From: Lysobacter sp. Root76
GTDB lineage: Bacteria; Pseudomonadota; Gammaproteobacteria; Xanthomonadales; Xanthomonadaceae
Length of the DNA stretch: 64,000 nucleotides
Assembly (NCBI RefSeq): GCF_001428685.1
Contig: NZ_LMIK01000005.1
Location: 577,224-641,223 of the forward strand
Direction of reading: 5' to 3'
Of this stretch, positions 57,795-64,000 are shown one piece after another. A program made the position numbers and the translations under genes. Each line of letters starts with the position of its first letter. Position 1 is the stretch's first letter. The notes below the pieces were generated by a model that was not told the DNA's origin, did not search any database, and saw nothing but the letters and a program-made list of their open reading frames with translations.

Positions 57795-58381
57795 ACGACG
57801 CAGAATTCGACTGGACTTCGCTGGGCGACGAGTGGCGCGCGCAAGCCGCGAGCCCGATCGACGTCGATCGCCTGCGCGAAGAGGTGCGCAAGCGCGGCCG
57901 CAGCCTGCGCCGGGCCTTGCTCGGCGAAATGGCGCTTACGCTGCTGTCGATCGCCATGCTGATCGCGCTGATCGTCAAGGCCGATCCCTCGGACCCGATG
58001 CTGCCGATCTTGGTACTGCTGATTCCGGTCTCGATCGGATTCCAGGGCTGGTCGCTGTGGCTGCGGCGCCGGCAATGGCGCGACCAGGGCCTCGACACCG
58101 CGGCGATGCTGCAGCTCGATATCGACCGGGTCCAGGCCAGCATGCGTTATTGGCGCCAGGGCACCTGGATCGGCCTGTTGCTGTGGCTGGGGATCTGCGC
58201 GCTCACCGTCATCGGGATTCCGGACAGCGACCCGCGCCAACTCAGCGGCATGGCCGGCGGCGTGATCGGCGGCGCCATCGGTCTGCTGGTCTCGGTGGTG
58301 ATGGCCTGGCGCAAGTCGCGCAGCGGCAAGCGCAGGCTGGCGCGCTTGCGCGAATTGCAGCGGCAGTTGAGCGACGGCTGA
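57791..58381 (+). CDS. Membrane protein, candidate anti-sigma partner
   Basis: The 196-residue protein has a cytosolic N-terminus of about 45 residues and membrane helices at about 47-65, 70-88, 125-143 and 150-170. The tail is basic. It is coupled to the upstream sigma factor gene by a 4-nt overlap, the usual place of an anti-sigma factor. No zinc-finger anti-sigma motif is seen and the four-helix topology is not typical, so the role is tentative. Confidence 0.6.
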   Translation: MNDAEFDWTSLGDEWRAQAASPIDVDRLREEVRKRGRSLRRALLGEMALTLLSIAMLIALIVKADPSDPMLPILVLLIPVSIGFQGWSLWLRRRQWRDQGLDTAAMLQLDIDRVQASMRYWRQGTWIGLLLWLGICALTVIGIPDSDPRQLSGMAGGVIGGAIGLLVSVVMAWRKSRSGKRRLARLRELQRQLSDG

Positions 58382-58470
58382 GCGCAAGCGGCTACCGGCT
58401 CACCGGCGTCGGACGCGATCCGCCGCGGGGCTTGCGCGCGTTCGCGCGCGAGCTCGGTTAGCCTGCGCGG

Positions 58471-59793
58471 ATGCCGTCGTCGAACCCGTCCTCACCGATC
58501 CAGTCCACCGCGAGCGCCCGCACCGTCCTGGTGATCGGCGCCGACGGTTTTCTCGCCGGCTACATCCTGGCGGCCTTGCGCGGTTCGGGCTGGCGCGTGC
58601 TGCGCGGCGTGCGTCGCGCCGGGGCCCTGCGCGAGGACGAGCGCCGTTGCGATCTGACCCGCCTGACCCGGCCGGAGGATTGGTTGCCCGTGCTCGCCGG
58701 CGTGGATGCGGTGGTCAACGCCTCGGGCATCCTGCGCGAGGCCGGCGCCCAGCGCTTCGCCACCATCCATGTCGATGCGCCGCTCGCGCTTGCGCGCGCC
58801 TGCGTGAGCGCCGGGGTGTCGCGCTATGTGCAGGTGTCGGCGCTGGGCCGGCCCGAAGACGGCGAGTTCGTCGCCTCCAAGCACCGTTTCGATGAAGCGC
58901 TGCTGGCGCTGCCGCTGGAGGCGGTGGTGCTGCGGCCGTCGGTGGTCTATGCGACCTCGGGTTCCTACGGCGGCACCTCGCTGCTGCGCGCGCTGGCCGC
59001 GTTTCCCGGCATGCAGCTGTTGCCGGGCGATGCGCGCTGGCCGATCCAGCCCGTCGCGGCCGAGGACCTGGGCGCTCTCGTCGCGCGTGCCCTGGACACC
59101 GGTGCGCGTGGCATCTACGACGTCGGCGGTCCCGAGCCGCTGAGCCTGCGCGCCTATCAGAACGCGTGGCGGCGCTGGCTGCGCATCGACGGCACGCGCG
59201 CCTGGCAGGTGCCCGAAGCGCTGGTCTCCTTGCAGGTGCGGATCGGCGAATGGCTGGGCCGCGGTCCGGTCGGCACGACCATGTGGCGCATGCTCCGGCG
59301 CGGCAACACGACCGCGCCGCAGGCCGGCGCGCGCTTGCGCGAGAGCTTCGGCATCGCGCCGCGCGGTCTGGACGAGGTGCTGGCCGCGCATCCCAGCCAG
59401 GTCCAGGACCGCTGGCAGGCGCAGTTGTATTTCCTCGCACCGAGCCTGCGCGTGGCCGTGGTGGCCCTGTGGCTGCTGTCGGCCTGGGCCGGTTGGGCGA
59501 CGCCCGTGGCCGAGATCGAGCGCCTGGCAGCGGATACGGGCTTGGCGCAGTGGGCGCCGGTGGCCTTGGCGCGCGCGACCGCAACGCTGGATCTGGTGCT
59601 GGCGGTGTGGCTGGCCAGCGCCTGGCGGCCGCGTTGGGCGCTGGCGCTGATGGGGCTCAGCGTCGCGGCCTACACCCTCGTGTTCGGCGCACTCCTGCCC
59701 GGGCTGTGGCTGGATCCGCTCGGCGGCCTGGCCAAGAATCTGGTGCTGCTGCCGGCGCTGGCGGTGGCCTGGGTGCTGGCGGAGCGGAGATAA
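58471..59793 (+). CDS. SDR/NAD(P)-binding protein fused to a DoxX-like membrane domain
   Basis: The 440-residue protein has an N-terminal atypical SDR domain (about 17-240; VLVIGADGFLAGYILAAL, YVQVSALG, VLRPSVVY). A C-terminal DoxX-like region (about 320-440) has four membrane helices. Such fusions are found in proteobacteria and are thought to act on membrane-associated substrates, but the reaction is not known. It is followed 2 nt later by a DUF2269 membrane gene, so the two probably form one transcription unit. Confidence 0.82.
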   Translation: MPSSNPSSPIQSTASARTVLVIGADGFLAGYILAALRGSGWRVLRGVRRAGALREDERRCDLTRLTRPEDWLPVLAGVDAVVNASGILREAGAQRFATIHVDAPLALARACVSAGVSRYVQVSALGRPEDGEFVASKHRFDEALLALPLEAVVLRPSVVYATSGSYGGTSLLRALAAFPGMQLLPGDARWPIQPVAAEDLGALVARALDTGARGIYDVGGPEPLSLRAYQNAWRRWLRIDGTRAWQVPEALVSLQVRIGEWLGRGPVGTTMWRMLRRGNTTAPQAGARLRESFGIAPRGLDEVLAAHPSQVQDRWQAQLYFLAPSLRVAVVALWLLSAWAGWATPVAEIERLAADTGLAQWAPVALARATATLDLVLAVWLASAWRPRWALALMGLSVAAYTLVFGALLPGLWLDPLGGLAKNLVLLPALAVAWVLAERR

Positions 59794-59795
59794 GC

Positions 59796-60260
59796 ATGAT
59801 GTATCTATGGGTGAAGTGGCTGCACATCCTGTCCTCGACGCTGCTGTTCGGCACCGGGCTGGGCATCGCATTCTTTTTCTGGCTCGCGCACCGGCGCGGC
59901 GATGCGCGTGTGATCGCCGAGACCGCGCGCACGGTGGTGATCGCCGATGCCTGCTTCACCGCGCCGGCGGTGGTCGTGCAGTTCTTCAGCGGCTTGTGGC
60001 TGGCGCATACCCTGGGCCTGCCGTTCGAAGTGTTCTGGGTGAAGACGGCGCTGGTGCTGTTCTTCGTGATCGGCGCCTGCTGGCTGCCGGTGCTGTGGCT
60101 GCAGCTGCGCGCGCGCAACCTGGCGCAGGCGGCCGCGCGCGAGGGCGAGCCGCTGCCGCCGGCGTACTACCGCGTCATGCGCTGGTGGTTTTGGCTGGGC
60201 TGGCCGGCCTTCCTGAGCGTGCTCGCGATCTTCTGGCTGATGGTGCTCAAGCCGGTCTAG
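59796..60260 (+). CDS. DUF2269 family integral membrane protein
   Basis: The 154-residue protein has four predicted membrane helices and the DUF2269 pattern (WVKWLHILSSTLLFGTGLG, FWVKTALVLFFVIG, RWWFWLGWPAFLSVLAIFWLM). The function is unknown. Spacing of 2 nt to the SDR-DoxX gene suggests the pair works together at the inner membrane. Confidence 0.85.
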   Translation: MMYLWVKWLHILSSTLLFGTGLGIAFFFWLAHRRGDARVIAETARTVVIADACFTAPAVVVQFFSGLWLAHTLGLPFEVFWVKTALVLFFVIGACWLPVLWLQLRARNLAQAAAREGEPLPPAYYRVMRWWFWLGWPAFLSVLAIFWLMVLKPV

Positions 60261-60267
60261 GCGGGTA

Positions 60268-60297
60268 GCGGCACGCGGGCGATCGCCCACGTGCCGC
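60268..60297. terminator. Bidirectional terminator palindrome
   Basis: The imperfect palindrome GCGGCACG (60268-60275), GGGCGATCGCCC (60277-60288), CGTGCCGC (60290-60297) has one C/A mismatch at 60276/60289. It lies between the convergent ends at 60260 and 60307. Confidence 0.7.
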
Positions 60298-60306
60298 AAT
60301 GGCGAC

Positions 60307-61554
60307 TCAGTCTTCGATCCGCGTCCAACCGCGCGGCGTCGCCAACGTGGGCTGCAGCTTCAGGCCCGTATCCAGGCGCAGATCGCGGACCACGATCGAA
60401 TACGCCTGCTTGCCCTGGCGGTCGTTGCCGATCAGCTTGAGCAGGACGCCGGTGTCGCTGTCGACCCACATCCGGAAGCTGTCGGCGCCGAGCTTGCTGC
60501 CCAGGTAGTCGCCATGCTTGCCGACGACGACGGTCGCGTTTCGGCCGAGCAGGCGCTGGCGGCCGGCGATACGCACGTCCTCGGTGGACAGCCAGAAGGC
60601 GTAGTTCTGCGGCGACAGCACGGCATCCGCACCGACCGCGCCGGATGGATCCGGGCGATGCACGAACACCGGCTCGCAGCGGGCGTTGCGGTACTGGCGC
60701 GTGCCGGCCGGCGGGGATGCGTCGGCGTTGCGGGTGCTGCGATAGGAGGTGCTCTGCGGATACAGGCTGAGGGTGCTGCCGTCGCGGCTGACGTGCTCTT
60801 CGACGCGATCGCCGCCGCGGGCGATACGCACGAAGCTGCTGCGCGCGGACTGCGATACCTCGAAATCGATCGCCTCGTCCTGGCCGTTGTTGCCGAAATG
60901 CACGTCCACCGAGCCGGCCGCGTCGAGGTAACGGTCCACGGCATCGAGCATGCGCTGCTGCAGCGCCGCGATGCGCGCGTCCTGCGGGGCCATCGACGCG
61001 CAGCGGCCGGCGCTGTCGCGGTCGGCCTCGACGATGCCGGGCTTGGCGTCGGCCGCGGCCAGCGAGGAGAAGTACAGCTGCACGATGTCGGCGCCGTTAC
61101 GGCCGTTGCCGCTGGGCTGGACCATGAACAGGTAACCGTAGCCGTAGCCGACGTAGTTCCAGCCGCCGGGCGCGGTGTTCTGGTTGATGATCGCGGTCTG
61201 GTGCGAGGCGTTGCTGGTGTCGAGCACGCTGTAGCGCGCGTAGGCATCGGTGAAGGCCGGATTGCTGAGCCAGGCGTAGAAGCTGTAGGAGCGTTCGTAG
61301 CCGGGGAAGAACCAGCCGTACCAGCCGCTGTTGGTCGAGTTCAGGCGGTCGTCGCCGTTCCAGTCGCCGCCCTGGCCGCTGCGGTAGACGTAGTTGAGGC
61401 CGCCCATGTTGCTGCAATTGGGATACTGGCTGGCGGAGCGGTCGTTGTCGCACTGATAGCTGCCGGCCCAGGTCGGGGCGGCGATCGAGCCCGCAACCAG
61501 GCCCACTGCGACGATGGCGCCGAACATCGGCGCCCGCTTACGCATTACGTTCAT
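60307..61554 (-). CDS. Secreted protein with golvesin-like and RseB/LolA-like regions
   Basis: The 415-residue protein has a signal peptide (ending APTWAGS). Residues about 45-190 contain the strand pattern SYSFYAWLSNPAFTDAYARY and WNYVGYGYGYLFMV, resembling golvesin C-terminal domains of secreted enzymes. Residues about 230-415 contain FRMWVDSDTGVLLKL and NATVVVG, resembling the RseB/MucB fold that binds lipids. The combination is unusual. The ATG at 61554 has an AAGGAG site 5-6 nt upstream. Both domain assignments are by eye and tentative. It appears to be transcribed alone. Confidence 0.6.
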   Translation of the reverse strand: MNVMRKRAPMFGAIVAVGLVAGSIAAPTWAGSYQCDNDRSASQYPNCSNMGGLNYVYRSGQGGDWNGDDRLNSTNSGWYGWFFPGYERSYSFYAWLSNPAFTDAYARYSVLDTSNASHQTAIINQNTAPGGWNYVGYGYGYLFMVQPSGNGRNGADIVQLYFSSLAAADAKPGIVEADRDSAGRCASMAPQDARIAALQQRMLDAVDRYLDAAGSVDVHFGNNGQDEAIDFEVSQSARSSFVRIARGGDRVEEHVSRDGSTLSLYPQSTSYRSTRNADASPPAGTRQYRNARCEPVFVHRPDPSGAVGADAVLSPQNYAFWLSTEDVRIAGRQRLLGRNATVVVGKHGDYLGSKLGADSFRMWVDSDTGVLLKLIGNDRQGKQAYSIVVRDLRLDTGLKLQPTLATPRGWTRIED

Positions 61555-61672
61555 TCGATCTCCTTGAGTACCGCTGCATGGATGGACGCACCATTCCATT
61601 GATCACCCCTGCGCGGGCAAGGGTAGCACCGTCGCATGACGGTCGATCGCGGTCTCAAGCGCCATCGATATC

Positions 61673-61704
61673 GCAGCCGCGGCGCGCGTCGGCGCCGCGG
61701 CTGC
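61673..61704 (-). terminator. Terminator hairpin after the deaminase gene
   Basis: A perfect 13-bp inverted repeat (GCAGCCGCGGCGC and its complement) with a 6-nt loop lies 10 nt past the stop of the minus-strand gene ending at 61715. No U-tract follows. Confidence 0.65.
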
Positions 61705-61714
61705 GCATCGTCGT

Positions 61715-62170
61715 TTAGTCTTCGCCGATGTCTTCGTTCCAGACCTCGGGATGCGCGGCGATGTAGTCGCCGAGCATGTCGATGCATTCGCCGTCGTTGA
61801 GGTCGATCACTTCGACGCCGCTTTCGCGCAGCCAGTCGATGCCGCCGCTGAAGTTGACCGATTCGCCGACCACCACGGTGCCGATGTTGAACTGGCGCAC
61901 CAGGCCGCTGCAGTACCAGCACGGCGCCAGGGTGGTGACCATGATGGTGTCGCGGTAGCGGCGCTGACGCCCGGCCTTGCGGAACGCGTCGGTCTCGCCG
62001 TGCACGGACGGGTCGCCTTCCTGGATGCGGCGGTTGTGGCCGCAGCCGAGCAGGCGGCCGTCGTTGTGGTACAGCGCGGCGCCGATCGGGATGCCGCCTT
62101 CGGCCAGGCCCTGGCGGGCTTCGGCGACGGCGGTGGCGAGCAGGGCGTGGTAGTCGGGGGTGGCGATCAT
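61715..62170 (-). CDS. Zinc nucleoside/cytosine deaminase, Fcy1-like
   Basis: The 151-residue deaminase has the zinc motif HGETDAF (His about 57, Glu about 59) and PCWYCSG (Cys about 84 and 87). Similarity to fungal cytosine deaminase extends beyond the motif, with EGGIPIGAAL, GRGHN-like GCGHNRRIQEG, GESVNFSGG and the C-terminal NEDIGED. It likely deaminates cytosine or a related base in the cytoplasm. The usual bacterial cytosine deaminase CodA is an unrelated amidohydrolase. It is divergent from the AraC-type regulator gene at 62282. Confidence 0.82.
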   Translation of the reverse strand: MIATPDYHALLATAVAEARQGLAEGGIPIGAALYHNDGRLLGCGHNRRIQEGDPSVHGETDAFRKAGRQRRYRDTIMVTTLAPCWYCSGLVRQFNIGTVVVGESVNFSGGIDWLRESGVEVIDLNDGECIDMLGDYIAAHPEVWNEDIGED

Positions 62171-62281
62171 GCGGAACTCCTGGTGTCAGGTGCGCAGTCT
62201 GGCGCGCGGACCGGGCGCGGTCGAGGGTCGTGGCGCAGGCATAATCGCCGCGTCCGCCGCCACGTCGCCGATCCGCGCCGC

Positions 62282-63400
62282 ATGATTTCCTGGAGTCTCG
62301 TATTCGCGATCGGTGCCGGCCAGGCCGCGCTGCTGGCGCTGGCCCTGTGGCGGCGGCCGATCAATCCGCAGGCCAACCGGATGCTGGCGGGCTGGGTCGC
62401 GCTGATCGGCGCCGATCTGGCGGTCAAGGCGGTGTACTTCCATGGGCCGGCGCCGGAACTACTCAAGGCCTACCGGCTGGTCAGTCTGCTGCCGTTCCTC
62501 TACGGCAGCCTGTTCTATCTGTATGCGCGCGCGCTGACCGAGGCGCGCGGCCTGGATCGCCGCGACCTGGTGCATCTGTCCGGCTTCGTGGTGGCTTTGC
62601 TGGCCAACACCGGCCTGTTCCTGCAGGACGCGGCGCAGGACCGTGCGTTCTTCGAGGCGCTGCGCCACGGCGCTCACTGGCCGGGCCGGCCGTGGCTGGA
62701 CATCCTGCTGTTCGGCTACAGCCTGAGCTATGTGATCGCCGGATTGGTGCGCGTGCGCCGTTACCGCCGCGGCCTGCTGCAGCGGCGCTCGGACGCCGAC
62801 CGCATGTCCCTGCACTGGATCGATGCGATGGCGGTCTCGCAGATCGTGATCTGGTGCATCGCGCTGGTGCAGTGGCTGGCGCGCATCCCCTGGATCGACT
62901 ACCCGCTGATCTACGGCGCGGTGGTGGGCTGGGTGTTCGTGGTCGGTTACCTGAGCCTACATCAGGTCGCGGTGGCGGCCGAGCCCACGCCTGCGGCCGA
63001 TGCGAAGCTCGAACCGGCAGGCGCCGACGATCCGCGTTTCCCTGCGGTCGAGGCGCGCCTGTCGCAGCTGATGGCGCAGGAGCAGCTGTACCGCGAGCCC
63101 GCGCTGACCATCGGCCAGCTCGCCAAGCGCAGCGGCTACCCGGAATACCTGGTGTCGGACGTGATCAACCGCCGCTTCGAAGGCCACTTCTGGGATTACA
63201 TCAATCGCCAGCGGGTCGAGGCTGCGCGCGTCTGTCTGGCCGACGCCGGCGACACCCGCACCATCCTCGACATCGCCTACGCCTGCGGCTACACCTCCAA
63301 GTCGACCTTCAACGCCGCGTTCAAGCGCCAGTTGGCGCAGACACCCAGCGCCTACCGCCAGCGCCATGCCGGCGCGGCCTCAACGCGCGACGTCGACTGA
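62282..63400 (+). CDS. AraC-type regulator with N-terminal membrane domain
   Basis: The 372-residue protein has about seven N-terminal membrane helices (residues 1-225). An AraC HTH domain follows at about 270-365 (LTIGQLAKRSGYPEYLVSDVIN, ILDIAYACGYTSKSTFNAAFKR). Membrane-bound AraC-family regulators couple an envelope signal to transcription; the ligand is not known. It is divergent from the deaminase, with 111 bp between. The 3' end overlaps the end of the convergent DUF2306 gene by 21 bp. Confidence 0.88.
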   Translation: MISWSLVFAIGAGQAALLALALWRRPINPQANRMLAGWVALIGADLAVKAVYFHGPAPELLKAYRLVSLLPFLYGSLFYLYARALTEARGLDRRDLVHLSGFVVALLANTGLFLQDAAQDRAFFEALRHGAHWPGRPWLDILLFGYSLSYVIAGLVRVRRYRRGLLQRRSDADRMSLHWIDAMAVSQIVIWCIALVQWLARIPWIDYPLIYGAVVGWVFVVGYLSLHQVAVAAEPTPAADAKLEPAGADDPRFPAVEARLSQLMAQEQLYREPALTIGQLAKRSGYPEYLVSDVINRRFEGHFWDYINRQRVEAARVCLADAGDTRTILDIAYACGYTSKSTFNAAFKRQLAQTPSAYRQRHAGAASTRDVD

Positions 63401-64000
63401 GGTCCTGCGCTGCGCGGCAAGGCGCGTGCGGATCGCCGGCCAGCGCAGTATCAGTTCGCACAGCGCCAGGTTCAGGGTCCAGCAGGACCAGGCCGCCGTG
63501 ATGTAGACCGGCAGGAACGGCCACTGCATCGCCGCCGCGCCGACCCCGAGCATGATCCGCAGCGTCACCGCGGAGGCGGTCAGGGCGACGCTGCGGAACA
63601 TCCAGCGGCGGTGGTTCACGAAATCGCGGCGGATCGCATAGCCGATGCCTATGGCGGTGCAACCGACCCAGATCACCGCCAGCAGCGCGAACGCCGAACC
63701 GCTGGCGACGCCGCCCTGGGCGTGACGCGACAGCGACAGTGCCGAGATCGCGGCGATCAGGATCGCGCCCGCATACACGCCGCCGCCGAGCCGGTGCAGG
63801 CGCGGCCAGCGCCGGCGCACGCCGCCCAGCAGCTGCAGCGGCGCCAGCAGCAGGGCCAGGCCGGCGCCGAAGATGTGCCCGGGCACGTCCCAGCCGGACA
63901 CCACGAAGCGGGCGTCGAAGGGATTGCCCAGGCTGGTGTCGCGGGAGAAGAACGTGAAGGCGTAGGCCGCCACCGCCAGGCAGCCCAGGCCGAATACCAG
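63380..64000 (-). CDS. DUF2306 membrane protein, 5' part beyond the window
   Basis: At least 206 residues are visible on the minus strand and the frame is open to the window edge, so the gene is truncated. Multiple membrane helices and the DUF2306 pattern (HIFGAGLALLLAPLQLLGGVRRRWPRLHRLGG, DFVNHRRWMFRSVALTASAVTLRI) are present. The family is a four- to six-helix membrane protein of unknown function. A GTG at 63973 is not a likely start because the open frame continues upstream into a hydrophobic segment. Confidence 0.8.
   Translation of the reverse strand: MVFGLGCLAVAAYAFTFFSRDTSLGNPFDARFVVSGWDVPGHIFGAGLALLLAPLQLLGGVRRRWPRLHRLGGGVYAGAILIAAISALSLSRHAQGGVASGSAFALLAVIWVGCTAIGIGYAIRRDFVNHRRWMFRSVALTASAVTLRIMLGVGAAAMQWPFLPVYITAAWSCWTLNLALCELILRWPAIRTRLAAQRRTSVDVAR

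Overview
The window is very GC-rich, gene-dense bacterial chromosome. It looks like a Lysobacter-type member of the Lysobacteraceae/Xanthomonadaceae. Support comes from the housekeeping order lptM-dapF-DUF484-xerC-(insert)-hslV-hslU, from algZ-algR-hemC linkage, from two periplasmic S9 peptidases, and from many copies of an extragenic palindrome (core GTRGGAGCGGCGTRAGCCGC) of a kind common in this group. This placement is an inference from gene content; no rRNA or other decisive marker lies in the window. I saw no tRNA, rRNA, insertion sequence or CRISPR array.

Layout. 1-3.1 kb: sigma factor, anti-sigma factor, HEAT-repeat and ankyrin-repeat operon. 3.1-12.8 kb: LysR/GST divergent pair, NAD-dependent epimerase, two-gene ABC-2 exporter, DUF4031, a YaeR-like glyoxalase-fold protein, a DedA-rhodanese fusion, a methyltransferase, and an AhpD-like/LysR divergent pair. 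12.8-18 kb: molybdenum hydroxylase locus, with a MocA-like nucleotidyltransferase and XdhC divergent from IorA, IorB and a dihaem cytochrome. 18.1-24.1 kb: czcI-like, czcC, czcB, czcA metal efflux operon (minus strand). 24.2-29 kb: TonB-domain lipoprotein, carboxylesterase, AlgZ/AlgR, a five-unit imperfect repeat, hemC. 29.2-36.7 kb: DUF481-like protein, a SoeABC-type sulfite dehydrogenase whose SoeA gene carries an in-frame inverted-repeat element, a LolA-fold-like protein, and an amber-interrupted proline-rich gene. 36.9-46.7 kb: WYL regulator and patatin, repeat-rich intergenic DNA, two S9 peptidases, YbaN, lptM, dapF, DUF484. 46.9-57.1 kb: xerC, a biosynthetic cluster, hslVU. 57.2-64 kb: a second sigma/membrane-protein pair, SDR-DoxX fusion with DUF2269, a golvesin/RseB-like secreted protein, an Fcy1-like deaminase, an AraC-type regulator and a truncated DUF2306 gene.

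The most interesting system is at 48.2-55.0 kb, between xerC and hslV. One transcription unit, starting at a strong sigma70-like promoter, encodes a cytochrome P450, a 33-residue peptide, a second P450, a MATE exporter, an HXXEH M16 protease and a non-catalytic M16 partner. The peptide has an excellent ribosome-binding site and an aromatic C-terminus ending LWRWVIYHNI. This looks like a ribosomal peptide (RiPP) pathway. The P450s would cross-link Trp/Tyr/His side chains of the core, the M16 pair would remove the leader in the cytoplasm, and the MATE protein would export the product. A perfect 9-bp hairpin directly after the precursor gene could let precursor mRNA exceed enzyme mRNA. I know P450-cross-linked RiPPs (biarylitides, cittilins, atropopeptides), but I do not recognise this precursor or this combination of P450 pair, M16 pair and MATE as a described system.

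Other points are the in-frame palindromic insertion in soeA, several repeat families between genes, a sigma32-like promoter for hslVU, and a possible leaderless hemC.
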